Source: Acidobacteriota bacterium
GTDB lineage: Bacteria; Acidobacteriota; Terriglobia; Bryobacterales; UBA6623
Assembly: GCA_027624045.1 (NCBI GenBank)
Contig: JAQBUE010000015.1
Location: 1 to 48,884 of the forward strand
Direction of reading: 5' to 3'
DNA length: 48,884 nucleotides
This document shows, one piece after another, positions 20,001 through 28,561 of the stretch. The position numbers and the translations under genes are program-made. Each line of letters opens with the position of its first letter. The stretch's first letter is position 1. The notes under the pieces were generated by a model, which was given only the letters and a program-made list of their open reading frames with translations, had not been told where the DNA came from and did no database searches.

Positions 20001-20354
20001 CAAGAGGCAGTCATTGATGGCGGCGGCGATCGCAACCGCTGGTTCAATACCGATGCCTTTTTCGTTACTCCGAACGGTCAGTTCGGCAATGCACAGCGGC
20101 AGCCGCTCTACCTGCCGGGCATGAACAACATCGACTTCTCCATTATCAAGAATATTCGCTTCTCCGAAGAGGGGCACAATGTTCAGCTTCGGTTCGAGTT
20201 CTTCAACTTCTTCAACCACGTCAATCTCGGCGCACCGGGCCTCAGCGTAAGGGTGCCGGAGACTTTCGGCGTGATCACGACGGCCCGGCAGGGGTCCGCC
20301 GGCGTCAATAACGACGCCCGCGTCATCCAGTTGAGCCTGAAGTATAGCTTCTAA
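17043..20354 (+). pseudogene. Oar-like TonB-dependent receptor interrupted by an in-frame TAG
   Basis: Outer-membrane receptor that would import a large substrate using TonB energy. The first part (17043-17405) encodes a signal peptide ending near YLDAQA and a carboxypeptidase-regulatory Ig-like domain (ITAKIVGTVTDQTAATVPGA). A TAG at 17403-17405 follows LGEVT; the same frame then continues without another stop to 20354: VISVEADALTLQTE, plug domain with DLPLNGRSFVQLALLTPGV, long beta-barrel, and terminal FNHVNLGAPG and IQLSLKYSF. Reading through gives about 1103 codons, normal for this family. A GTG at 17415 could start the second part, but without a signal peptide. CAG to TAG is one transition. 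It may be a recent nonsense mutation, a sequencing error or, less likely, suppression. Confidence 0.85.
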
Positions 20355-20385
20355 TCGCGGCCCACAAAGGTCGCAACTACAGCAT

Positions 20386-21078
20386 TTAGGGGGGCGCTAA
20401 CCACGCCCCCCTTTTTTCGTTCAAGGACTCCCGTGCAAAAAGAAGCGCCCGCACCGGGCTTCCCTCCAGCCCCGGGATATTCAGCGGAAACGCGCTGAAG
20501 CTGTATTCGCCAGGCTCCACATCCGCCAAGTCGAGACAAACGAAAACCGGCAGCCCTCGCCCCGCCACAGCTATGTGAGCCGGAAACGAGTCGCCGCCGG
20601 GCGGATCGAGGCTGTAGTAATCGATGCCGATCGAAAGCGGCGTGAAGCTGAGCAATATCTCGGCCGCCTCGGGAGTCAAGTAGCAGTAGTCATCCCGAAA
20701 CGGTGCCTCCTTGAGGAATCGCGAATTCTTCGTCTTGAGCAAGATGTGTGCGCCGGCCGGGACGCTCAAGGACTGAACATCTTTCGCCGTGATCGCGTCG
20801 CGCTCACCCATGTCAACGACCTGCGCCGGACCATGGAAATGGGCCAGAGGCAGTTGGTCAAGCGACGCTCCGTCCCGCAGAAAGTGCGAAGGAGCGTCAA
20901 CGTGCGTCCCGACGTGGCAGCCCAGTTCCAGCGATGAAACCGTAAGCGCCGCCCCCTTCGCGATCGACGAAAGCCGATGCACTCGGGGTGCCGGGTCCCC
21001 TGGATATACGATCAACTGGCCGTCAATCGAAAGTGTGAGGTCGAGAGGGAATCGTCGAGAGGCCTGGAAGCGCTTCAT
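20386..21078 (-). CDS. cyclase / kynurenine formamidase-like metal hydrolase
   Basis: A 230-residue protein of the cyclase (kynurenine formamidase-like) superfamily. The metal-binding signature H55-V-G-T-H59-V-D61-A-P-S-H65 is intact and usually binds Zn or Mn. Members hydrolyse N-formylkynurenine, isatin or related amides; which substrate applies is not determinable. I chose the ATG at 21076-21078 because it overlaps the amidase stop (ATGA) and starts directly before the conserved LDLTLSIDGQLIVYPGD; a further upstream ATG would add 29 unlikely residues. The last codons are formed by the plus-strand terminator hairpin. Coupling to the amidase suggests an amide-degrading pathway. Confidence 0.85.
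   Translation of the reverse strand: MKRFQASRRFPLDLTLSIDGQLIVYPGDPAPRVHRLSSIAKGAALTVSSLELGCHVGTHVDAPSHFLRDGASLDQLPLAHFHGPAQVVDMGERDAITAKDVQSLSVPAGAHILLKTKNSRFLKEAPFRDDYCYLTPEAAEILLSFTPLSIGIDYYSLDPPGGDSFPAHIAVAGRGLPVFVCLDLADVEPGEYSFSAFPLNIPGLEGSPVRALLFARESLNEKRGAWLAPP
20389..20417 (+). terminator. intrinsic terminator after the TonB-dependent receptor
   Basis: GGGGGGCG (20389-20396), a seven-base loop, CGCCCCCC (20404-20411), then six T (20412-20417). This is a textbook rho-independent terminator for the plus strand. It overlaps the last codons of the minus-strand cyclase gene, whose stop lies at 20386-20388. Confidence 0.93.
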
Positions 21079-22478
21079 TCGGTGACGATAGGAGCTTGTT
21101 TGGTGTGCCAGTCGGTGGCTTGCTCGTAGGCGTGACCGATTTCGAGGATGCCCGACTCGTCCCACAAGCGGCCGATGACCTGGAGTCCGATGGGCAGGTT
21201 ATCGCTTGTGAGGCCGCACGGGACCGAGAGCAGCGGTAGGCCGGTCAGGTTGAGAGCCCGCATGAAACGCGTGGTCGCGAGCCGCACATTGTGTTCAACG
21301 CCCGCGACGACCAGCGTATCCTGGCCGATCTTGGCGGGCGGAACCGGGATCGTCGGAGTCACGATGGCGTCGACTTGGCTTAGCAGGTCGTTAAACCCAT
21401 CAAGCAGCGCCCGCCGCCTGCGCTGGGCGTTGAGGTAATCGGAAGCGCGCACGAAGCGGCCCTGGTCGAAGAGAGCACGCACGTCGTCGCCGAATTCGCC
21501 GCGCCTTTCGCGCAGCCGCTTCTCATGCACCGACGTTGCTTCCGCGAGCAAGATCACACGCGCCACCGTATTGAACTCCTCGATGTCGGGGACGGTGATA
21601 GGAATCAGCTTCGCTCCTAAATCCCCCAGCACTGAGATTGCCTTGCGAACCCCCGCCTCAACCTCGGGATGCAGATGGTCGAAATAGAAATTCTCAGGGA
21701 CGCCGATCTTGCGGCCGGCCAGGCTCGGTTCAGGGCCGAACTTCGGTTGTGTGAGGGGGCGATGGACCGAGCTTTGATCGCGAGAATCGCCGCCGGCCAT
21801 GGCGAGGTAGACCTCGGCGGTATCGCGCACCGTCAGGCCGAACGGACCGGCGTGGTCGAGCGTATGGCCGAGTGGAAACACGCCGTAGCGGCTAACGCGT
21901 CCGAAGGTCGGCTTCAACCCGACCAGTCCGCAAAACGATGCCGGGATGCGAATTGAGCCGCCCGTATCCGAGCCCAGCGAAAAGCAGCACAAGCCTCCCG
22001 CGAGCGCCGAAGTCGAGCCCCCGCTGGAACCGCCGGGAATGCGGTCGAGGTCCCAGGGATTACGGATCGAACCGTAGTGCGGGTTGTTGCTGGTGATGCC
22101 GTAGGCCCACTCGTGCAGGCCCGCCTTGCCCACCATTACGGCGCCGGCCGCACTAAGCTTCTCGATCACCGCGCAGTCAAAGTCAGGCACGAAATCATCC
22201 ATGATCTTCGAGCCGACCGTTGTCTTGATGCCCTTGGTGTAGAACAGGTCTTTGGCGGCATAGGGGATGCCGTGAAGCTTGCCACGGTATTGACCGTTCT
22301 GGATTTCCCGCTCCGCCTGCCGTGCCTGCGTGAGGGCGTGTTCAGCGGTTACGGTGATGAAAGCGTTCAGGCGGGGCTGCCGCTTCTCGATCAGATCGAG
22401 TACATGCCGAGTGAGTTCGACGGGCGAGAGTTCGCCACGCTCGATCTTGGGGGCAAGTTCGGTAATCGTGAGGTCCAT
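21075..22478 (-). CDS. amidase-signature enzyme (GatA/AtzE-like)
   Basis: A 467-residue amidase. The Ser-Ser-Lys triad is complete: K76 in GIPYAAKDLF, S151 in PGGSSGGS and nucleophile S175 in SDTGGSIRIPA. The start at 22478 gives MDLTITELAPKIERGELSPV, the typical GatA/AtzE N-terminus; the longer frame to 22640 overlaps the small upstream gene. It resembles GatA of the tRNA-dependent amidotransferase, but GVFPLGHTLDHAGPFGLTVRD is closer to stand-alone amidases and no gatB is in the window. A small GatC/AtzG-like gene precedes it by 20 bp and a cyclase follows with ATGA overlap, so a catabolic amidase complex is the better reading. Confidence 0.85.
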   Translation of the reverse strand: MDLTITELAPKIERGELSPVELTRHVLDLIEKRQPRLNAFITVTAEHALTQARQAEREIQNGQYRGKLHGIPYAAKDLFYTKGIKTTVGSKIMDDFVPDFDCAVIEKLSAAGAVMVGKAGLHEWAYGITSNNPHYGSIRNPWDLDRIPGGSSGGSTSALAGGLCCFSLGSDTGGSIRIPASFCGLVGLKPTFGRVSRYGVFPLGHTLDHAGPFGLTVRDTAEVYLAMAGGDSRDQSSVHRPLTQPKFGPEPSLAGRKIGVPENFYFDHLHPEVEAGVRKAISVLGDLGAKLIPITVPDIEEFNTVARVILLAEATSVHEKRLRERRGEFGDDVRALFDQGRFVRASDYLNAQRRRRALLDGFNDLLSQVDAIVTPTIPVPPAKIGQDTLVVAGVEHNVRLATTRFMRALNLTGLPLLSVPCGLTSDNLPIGLQVIGRLWDESGILEIGHAYEQATDWHTKQAPIVTE

Positions 22479-22498
22479 GTTGATCTCGTTCGGGCCGC

Positions 22499-22666
22499 TT
22501 AGCGGTGAGTGGGATGAAAATGAGGCAGAGGGTCGATCGTACTGAGATCGCGGTCGAGAATTTTCTCGATAGCCGCTGTGACATCCTCGACGACAGGTGC
22601 GATACGATCGATCTCTTCCTCGGGAATGTTGAACTGCCACGCCTGGGCCGCTTGTTTGACGGTCAT
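22499..22666 (-). CDS. GatC/AtzG-like small subunit
   Basis: A 55-residue protein starting MTVKQAAQAWQFNIPEEE, helix-rich, with a conserved-looking end LSTIDPLPHFHPTHR. Proteins of this size and pattern partner amidases: GatC (about 95 residues) with GatA, or AtzG (about 60-70) with AtzE. The length favours the AtzG-like group. The ATG at 22664-22666 has an AGGAAAG ribosome-binding site; an earlier ATG (22687) would add MGKGKRT. It sits directly upstream of the amidase and diverges from the acyl-CoA synthetase gene. Confidence 0.7.
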   Translation of the reverse strand: MTVKQAAQAWQFNIPEEEIDRIAPVVEDVTAAIEKILDRDLSTIDPLPHFHPTHR

Positions 22667-22769
22667 TGTTCGCTTTCCTTTCCCCAATGCAAGCCCTACA
22701 GTTTACAGTGTTGATGGTGAGATTTCAGATCACCGAGAAACTCCATCCATCTCATAAGCGGGAGTCAAT

Positions 22770-24542
22770 ATGCCTGATACCATAGCGCGCCTGTTCCGGC
22801 ACGCCGTGTCATACGACAAGCCGGACATGATCCTGACGAAAATCGGCGGAAGCTATAAGCCGATCGCGACGAGCGAAGTCTACCGACGGGTCGGGCGTCT
22901 GCAGTTCGCTTTGAAGGCGGCCGGCGTTGCGGCGGGCGATCGCTGCGCGCTGCTTTCAGAGAACCGCTGGGAATGGGCCGTGAGCGACTTCGCGATGATG
23001 ACGGCCGGCATCGTAAGCGTGCCGATTTATCCGACCTTACCCGCCGAACAGATCCAGTACCTCGTTGAGCATTCCGGATCACGCGCTATCTTTCTTTCAA
23101 GCGAAGAGCAGCTGAACAAGATTCTCTCCGTTTGGGACCGCCTTCCGGGTCTTGAGGGTGTTGTCATCTTCGATGCCTTTGAAACGGATGACCCGCGCGT
23201 CACGACTCTTGATGACCTGATCGGCCATGAGCCGCTGACCGCCGCTGAGCGAGACGAGTTCGAAGGCAGCATCAGCGCCGTTCAACCCGAAGACTTGGCG
23301 AGTATCATCTATACCTCGGGCACAACCGGAACCCCCAAGGGCGTCATGCTGACGCACGGTAATTTCGGAAGCAACGTTCGCGACAACGGTCTCGACATCG
23401 GCCTGGAAGATACCGGACTTTCGTTTCTCCCGTTGTCACACGTGGCCGAGCGGATGGCTGACTACGCTTTTTACTACGATGGCGCGACGTTGGCCTACGC
23501 GGAGTCCATCGATGCCGTACCGAAGAACCTGATGGAAGTGCGGCCGACCATCGCTGTCGGCGTTCCGCGGTTCTTCGAGAAGGTGCATGATCGAGTGCAG
23601 GCATCGGTATCGGCCGCGTCCCCGTTTAAGCGCCGCCTTTTTCACTGGGCGATCGAGGTCGGGAAGGCAACCGCGCCGTATCGCCTGAAGCACGAGGCGA
23701 TCCCCTTCGGACTCCGCCTGAAAGCGAGTCTCGCCGATCGGCTGGTTTTCTCGAAACTTCGCGGACGGCTCGGTGGCCGGATTCGCTACTTTATTTCGGG
23801 CGCCGCTCCCTTGCCGCGGCACATTGCGGAATTCTTCTTCGCGGTCGGCGTCACGATCTGCGAGGGGTACGGCCTGACCGAGACGTCTCCGCTCGTCGCG
23901 CTGAATACGGCTGAGAACCTGCGCTTTGGAACGGTCGGGAAGGTCATCAAGAATGTTGAGGTCAAGATCGCCTCCGACGGCGAGATTCTTGTGCGCGGCC
24001 CGAACATCATGCGCGGCTACTACAAGGACGAAGAGCAGACGGGGCAGGCGATCGTCAACGGCTGGTTCCACACAGGCGACATCGGAAAGCTTGACGACGA
24101 CGGCTATCTCAGCATCACGGACCGCAAGAAGGACCTTTTCAAGACGTCCGGCGGCAAATACATCACGCCGCAACCGATCGAAAACCAGATTAAGACCAGC
24201 GCCTACGTCGGCGCCGTCGTCGTGATTGCACAGGGCCGCAAGTTTCCCGGCGCTTTGATCGTTCCGAATTTCGACAAGCTCCAGGAGTACGCGCTGCAGC
24301 AGGGCATCGAAGCCAAGGATCGGCCCACTTTGGTTCGTCACACGGCGATCGTTAGCTTGATTGAGAGTGAGGTGAGCTTGGCTTGCAAGGGGTTTGCCCA
24401 CTACGAGCAGGTTAAGAAAGTCGCCGTGTTGGAGGAGGAGTTCTCTCTCGAAAAAGGCGAGATCACGCCCACGATGAAGATCCGCCGGCGCGAGGTCGAG
24501 CGCCGGTACTCCAAGCGAATTGAAGAGATCTACTCTTCTTAA
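22770..24542 (+). CDS. long-chain acyl-CoA synthetase (AMP-forming)
   Basis: A 590-residue adenylate-forming enzyme that activates fatty acids to acyl-CoA through an acyl-AMP intermediate. The P-loop-like motif YTSGTTGTPKGVMLTH begins near residue 181. GYGLTETSP near 372 and GWFHTGDIGKLDDDGYL near 430 are the family's A5 and A7 motifs; DRKKDLFKTSGGKYITP carries the hinge Asp/Lys region. The length and FEGSISAVQPEDLASI region fit bacterial FAA1/FadD15-type ligases rather than short acetyl-CoA synthetases. GGGAG precedes the ATG. It stands alone on its strand between two minus-strand groups. Confidence 0.95.
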   Translation: MPDTIARLFRHAVSYDKPDMILTKIGGSYKPIATSEVYRRVGRLQFALKAAGVAAGDRCALLSENRWEWAVSDFAMMTAGIVSVPIYPTLPAEQIQYLVEHSGSRAIFLSSEEQLNKILSVWDRLPGLEGVVIFDAFETDDPRVTTLDDLIGHEPLTAAERDEFEGSISAVQPEDLASIIYTSGTTGTPKGVMLTHGNFGSNVRDNGLDIGLEDTGLSFLPLSHVAERMADYAFYYDGATLAYAESIDAVPKNLMEVRPTIAVGVPRFFEKVHDRVQASVSAASPFKRRLFHWAIEVGKATAPYRLKHEAIPFGLRLKASLADRLVFSKLRGRLGGRIRYFISGAAPLPRHIAEFFFAVGVTICEGYGLTETSPLVALNTAENLRFGTVGKVIKNVEVKIASDGEILVRGPNIMRGYYKDEEQTGQAIVNGWFHTGDIGKLDDDGYLSITDRKKDLFKTSGGKYITPQPIENQIKTSAYVGAVVVIAQGRKFPGALIVPNFDKLQEYALQQGIEAKDRPTLVRHTAIVSLIESEVSLACKGFAHYEQVKKVAVLEEEFSLEKGEITPTMKIRRREVERRYSKRIEEIYSS

Positions 24543-24589
24543 GGGCCACAGGTTGCAACGCCCGCGCACATGCACGCCTTTGGCCCGAA

Positions 24590-25033
24590 TCAGTTTTTCT
24601 TCAGGCTCTTGCGCTTGCGAATCGCCTTACGCCTTCGCGCGAGATTGTAGAGCGTGGTCTGTTCGAGCTGGGCGCGGAATGCCGCGCGTGCCTCCGCCAG
24701 CAACGTGTCGATATAGCATAGGTTTCGGGGACGACAGTTTGCATATCCCAGCGAGCAGCGGCTCACGGCGGCTGGGCCTTGAACGGCGTCAACGATGTCG
24801 GCGACGGTGATATCACGGGAGGAACGGGCGAGCTTGAAACCGCCGCCCCGGCCCTGAACCGATTGCAACAAGCCTTTGCGGGCGAGCTGTTGCAGGGTCT
24901 TTGACAACGCCGTGGCCGGAATGCTTTCGCGGCTTGCTAGTTTGCCGGCCCTGACGACTGAGCCCTTCTCTTCGGCGGCCAGTGTCGTAAGCGCCCGGAT
25001 CGCCTGCTGAACGGGTCGGGGATAGGGAGTCAT
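24590..25033 (-). CDS. Rrf2-family Fe-S transcriptional regulator
   Basis: A 147-residue winged-helix regulator of the Rrf2/IscR/NsrR family. Residues 8-70 form the DNA-binding domain, including IPATALSKTLQQLARKGLL as the recognition helix region and a wing with GRGGGFKLA. Three cysteines, C93, C100 and C106 (CSLGYANC-x5-C), match the [2Fe-2S] or [4Fe-4S] ligands of IscR/NsrR-type sensors, so iron-sulphur status, nitric oxide or redox stress is a likely signal. The C-terminus is very basic (RRRKAIRKRKSLKK). Targets are unknown; it lies downstream of the amidohydrolase pair on the same strand and is convergent with the acyl-CoA synthetase. Confidence 0.9.
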   Translation of the reverse strand: MTPYPRPVQQAIRALTTLAAEEKGSVVRAGKLASRESIPATALSKTLQQLARKGLLQSVQGRGGGFKLARSSRDITVADIVDAVQGPAAVSRCSLGYANCRPRNLCYIDTLLAEARAAFRAQLEQTTLYNLARRRKAIRKRKSLKKN

Positions 25034-25114
25034 GTCGATCGCATCTTATTGCGTGGGTTTCAGCTGCTTGACAGTTCGCTCAACGCAATGTCACGCCGGC
25101 GGAGAGGGCGGAAT

Positions 25115-26326
25115 CTACTTGACGATATCGCTGACAACTTCGCCTTCGATGACGACGCCGATGCAGTGGGTCGTGTATTCAAATGGATCGCCGTCGTACA
25201 GCGCAAGGTCAGCATCCTTGCCCGCCTCGAGCGACCCGGCGCGATCCGCAATGCCGAGGATGCCAGCCGCTTCGATGGTGATCGTGCCCAGGGCTTGCTC
25301 GAATGAGAGCCCGTTGGCAGCCGCAACCGCGGCTTCAAAAAGCACGAGGCGGCTCTTCGGGACATAAGACTCAAAACCACTCTGCAGCGCGACAGGAATT
25401 CCCGCCGCCTGGAGTTTTGAGGCGGTCTCGAAGCTGAGGTTCTCGGTCTCCCCGCCCGCGCGGTACATCGTCGGATGGAGGATGACCGGTACCCGCGCCT
25501 GTTTGATCTGGTCGATTACTTCGTAGGCTTCCGCGACGCCATCGAGGACGATCTTGATGTCGAATTCCTCGGCAATGCGGAGCGCCGTCAAGATGTCGTG
25601 CGAGCGGTGCACGGTGACGAGAAGCGGGACCTCGCCGTCAAGTACACGCATCAGCACTTCGGCCGTCAGGTCGCGCGCCGGCCTCTTGTCCTCGTCCACG
25701 GTAGCCCTCTTCTTGGCGTACTGTTGGGCTTTCAGGAGCTCACCACGCAGCATCGCGGCCATCTTGGCGCGTGTGCCAGGTGACTTGGCGCCCGCGGCCC
25801 GCGCCGATTCACCGAGTGTCGCGGCGACCATCGCGAAGGGATTGATGAGGGCTTCGTCAACCGTGCGGCCACGCGTCTTGACGATCATCGTCTGGCCGGC
25901 AACAAGCTGTCCGGGAGCGTGGCCGGTGTGAATCGTCGTTACGCCGTAGCTGCGCGCCCACTCGATGAGCGTCTCGCGCGGGTTGTAGGCATCGACAGCA
26001 CGCAGATCGGGCTGAATGGCGAGGGACTTTTCGAGCTGGTCCTGGTCGTGGTCTTGGTTGAGATAGCCGGAAAGCCCCAGCACGGTGTGAGCGTCGATAA
26101 GTCCGGGCGTGACGACGGCTGCGTTGAGCGTCTTGTAGCCCGCCGGTATCGCGACATCCGCCGCCGCGCCAACGCGTTCAATTTTCCCGTTTCCAATAAG
26201 GACCACGCCGTTCGCGATAGGCGGGCCGGCCATGGTGTGGACGATCTCGCCGCGCACGGCAAGTTGCGCCTGTAATCCCAGGGGCAGCACTGAAAGCGCC
26301 AGGAAGCGGATCAGCAGGCACCGCAC
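25115..26326 (-). CDS. secreted amidohydrolase-family protein with altered metal motif
   Basis: A 403-residue protein of the amidohydrolase (imidazolonepropionase-like) superfamily. I chose the GTG at 26324-26326: it gives a clean signal peptide, RCLLIRFLALSVLPLGLQAQ, and has GGAGGGG upstream, while the upstream ATG at 26431 lies inside the preceding gene. Mature sequence shows PGLIDAHTVLGLSGYL where catalytic members have DxHxH; the second His is Val. VTVHRSHDILTALRIAEEF and VILHPTMYRAGG retain other His positions. It is immediately downstream of a sister amidohydrolase with an intact motif, so it may be a non-catalytic or altered partner. Confidence 0.85.
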   Translation of the reverse strand: MRCLLIRFLALSVLPLGLQAQLAVRGEIVHTMAGPPIANGVVLIGNGKIERVGAAADVAIPAGYKTLNAAVVTPGLIDAHTVLGLSGYLNQDHDQDQLEKSLAIQPDLRAVDAYNPRETLIEWARSYGVTTIHTGHAPGQLVAGQTMIVKTRGRTVDEALINPFAMVAATLGESARAAGAKSPGTRAKMAAMLRGELLKAQQYAKKRATVDEDKRPARDLTAEVLMRVLDGEVPLLVTVHRSHDILTALRIAEEFDIKIVLDGVAEAYEVIDQIKQARVPVILHPTMYRAGGETENLSFETASKLQAAGIPVALQSGFESYVPKSRLVLFEAAVAAANGLSFEQALGTITIEAAGILGIADRAGSLEAGKDADLALYDGDPFEYTTHCIGVVIEGEVVSDIVK

Positions 26327-26327
26327 T

Positions 26328-27530
26328 CTAGTGCCCCTCCTGTTCGAGATGATCGAGCGTATATGCTTCATCGTGACTCGCGCCGTAGCCCCCGGTGGCA
26401 TACAGCAGGTCTTTCGGGTCAGCGCGGTCAAAGACCCGCTTTCCGTCCACCCAGGTTTCGAGCACCTTCGTGTAGACGCTGAGTGGGTCGCCGGAAAGAA
26501 CGATGAAGTCAGCGTCCTTGCCGGTCCGCAGCGACCCGACGCGGTCTGGAAGGTCGAGCATGCGGGCCCCTGCCATCGTCATTCCGTAGAGAGCAAGGTT
26601 TCGCGACATACCGGCGCGGACAGCGAGCGCGGCCTGGCGCAGGAAGAAGCGTGAGTCCGTGACACCGTCGTCGGTGTGGAAGCCGACGAGCGCACCCGCA
26701 CGCTCGAGCGCTACGCCATTCTCGAAGGCGTTATCCTTCGCCTCGATCTTGCCGCCCAGGCTGTCGATCAGCAGGAGCGAGGAGGGCACGCCGGCTGCCG
26801 CGATCTCGTCCGCCACAAAGCGGGCATCGCTCACGTGTTGCAGCACGACCCGGAACCCGAACTCATCGGCAAGCCGCAGCACGGTGAGAATGTCGTCGTG
26901 GCGGTGCGTATGAAAGTGAACCACCCGCTTGCCGTCGAGAGCAGCAACGAGACTTTCCAAGGCCAAGTCGCGATCCGGAAGATTCTCAGGGTCGCCGGCG
27001 GCGCGCCGCGAGTTCGTTCCGTTCGCCATCTTGATCCCGCCGGCCGCGCTGCCGTCATCGTTGTAGATAAGAAGATCGTTAATGATCTTGCCGTCGCGGA
27101 GTTTTACGTAGGTGGTCTGCCCGCTCAGCAGGTGTCCGGAGCCCGACATGATATTTGCGGTCGTGATACCGCCGGCCTGAGCCTTTTGGATGCGGGCATT
27201 GCGAACGTTGATCGAATCGAGCGTGCGAACGTCGGGCTGGATGGGGCCGCTGCGGTCGCCGCCTTCGACGTTGCCGACGTGGCTGTGTGTATCAACCAAG
27301 CCGGGCATGATAATCTTGCCGGCCGCATCGTGTCGCTCAGCGGAGGCCGGCACAGCCACATCGTCCCCAACAGCGATGATCTTGCCGCGATGCACAAGCA
27401 GCGTGCCTGACGCGATCTCATCCCCCTCGATGGGAATCAGGCGGGCCCCGATGAAAGCCTGCGGCGTTTCCTGTGCGACGAGCAGGGAACCCGCCACGAG
27501 TAGGAACAAGAAAGGACAGGATCGAGACAT
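26328..27530 (-). CDS. secreted amidohydrolase
   Basis: A 400-residue exported amidohydrolase. The ATG at 27528-27530 gives the signal peptide SRSCPFLFLLVAGSLLVAQ; the longer frame upstream to 27899 crosses the promoter region and is not protein-like. The metal motif PGLVDTHSHVG is intact (D-x-H-x-H), followed by VVHFHTHRHDDILTVLRLAD and the active-site GFHTDDGVTDSRF with the catalytic Asp. These fit the imidazolonepropionase/prolidase-like group that hydrolyses cyclic amides or dipeptides; the real substrate is unknown. The stop abuts the start of the second amidohydrolase, so the two are coupled. Confidence 0.88.
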   Translation of the reverse strand: MSRSCPFLFLLVAGSLLVAQETPQAFIGARLIPIEGDEIASGTLLVHRGKIIAVGDDVAVPASAERHDAAGKIIMPGLVDTHSHVGNVEGGDRSGPIQPDVRTLDSINVRNARIQKAQAGGITTANIMSGSGHLLSGQTTYVKLRDGKIINDLLIYNDDGSAAGGIKMANGTNSRRAAGDPENLPDRDLALESLVAALDGKRVVHFHTHRHDDILTVLRLADEFGFRVVLQHVSDARFVADEIAAAGVPSSLLLIDSLGGKIEAKDNAFENGVALERAGALVGFHTDDGVTDSRFFLRQAALAVRAGMSRNLALYGMTMAGARMLDLPDRVGSLRTGKDADFIVLSGDPLSVYTKVLETWVDGKRVFDRADPKDLLYATGGYGASHDEAYTLDHLEQEGH

Positions 27531-27721
27531 AAAGTGGACGCTCCACGGGAGCCGTGCGGACCAGCGTATCCCCCGCCACGACAGCATAGCCGAGCAGACG
27601 CCCCTCTGCAACGACCCACAGCAGTTGACCCAAAGCAGTTGATGATCAAGGTCGGGAAGATCACAGTTGAGGCGTGCGAGCCTATGGTAATCTTTGGAGG
27701 CTGAATCGCGAGGCACTATTG

Positions 27722-28537
27722 ATGCCATTGGTGATGCCATTGGGCCGATTGCGTACTTGGACCGCGGCGGGAGTAGTGCTCTTGCTGACGGCGCCTTTGT
27801 TGTTAGCTTTACAACGGTATCGCTATCCGCAATGGAGTGAACCGCAAATCCAGTACTCGGCGCCGCCTGATCCCAACGGTTCGGAGTTCTACTTCGCACG
27901 GCTGGTTTATGACAGCGGTATGGGCGGCCGTAGCAGACGCGGAGGTTGGGCGACGGACTATCCCGAAGCCGAGTACCACCTCATGCAGGGTGTGCAGCGG
28001 CTCACGAAGGTCGATGCCGCCGGCGAGGGCAAGCTGGTCCGTCCGCTGGACGACGAGATGTTCGAGTACCCCTGGCTGTATGCGGTAGAGGTCGGTCGCT
28101 GGTACTTGTCTCAGGATGAGGCCGAACACCTGCGGGAGTACTTGCTGCGGGGCGGTTTTCTGATGGTCGATGATTTTCATGGCACCTACCAGTGGGCCGA
28201 TTTTCTCGACGGTATGCAGCGCGTATTTCCTGACAGGCCGATTCTCGAGATCGAATCGGAAGAGGCCGTATTCCATGTTCTTTACGATCTAGACCAACGA
28301 ATCCAGATCCCCGGACGTCAAGTCCTATGGAGCGGCGTTACGTACGAGAGAGATGGCTACGTGCCGCACTGGCGTGGCATCTATGATGATGAAGGGCGTC
28401 TGATGGTGGCGATCAACTTCAATATGGATCTCGGTGATGCCTGGGAGCACGCCGATTGGCCGGAGTACCCGGAGCCGATGACGGCCCTGGCCTATCGTTT
28501 TGGCATCAATTACATCGTCTACGCGATGACGCACTAG
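27722..28537 (+). CDS. DUF4159-domain protein, first gene of the MoxR-type operon
   Basis: About 271 residues from the ATG at 27722 (an upstream frame start at 27674 adds a poor N-terminus). A hydrophobic signal or anchor (about 10-30, GVVLLLTAPLLLALQ) is followed by a DUF4159 domain: FYFARLVYDSGMG near residue 53, YLLRGGFLMVDDFHG near 143, and FGINYIVYAMTH at the C-terminus. DUF4159 has a class-I glutamine-amidotransferase-like fold without known activity and is regularly found in MoxR/BatA operons of Acidobacteriota, Planctomycetota and others. The next gene starts 24 bp downstream. Confidence 0.88.
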   Translation: MPLVMPLGRLRTWTAAGVVLLLTAPLLLALQRYRYPQWSEPQIQYSAPPDPNGSEFYFARLVYDSGMGGRSRRGGWATDYPEAEYHLMQGVQRLTKVDAAGEGKLVRPLDDEMFEYPWLYAVEVGRWYLSQDEAEHLREYLLRGGFLMVDDFHGTYQWADFLDGMQRVFPDRPILEIESEEAVFHVLYDLDQRIQIPGRQVLWSGVTYERDGYVPHWRGIYDDEGRLMVAINFNMDLGDAWEHADWPEYPEPMTALAYRFGINYIVYAMTH

Positions 28538-28561
28538 AGCTTATCGATTCGGCGTGCCAAG

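Noticed and set aside
23436..24575. Minus-strand frame of 379 codons opposite the acyl-CoA synthetase
   Set aside because: Shadow; the sense frame contains all adenylation motifs.
24543..24589. GGGCCA and TGGCCC flanking the gap between the acyl-CoA synthetase and Rrf2 genes as a terminator
   Set aside because: The arms are far apart and no T-run follows; too weak to call.
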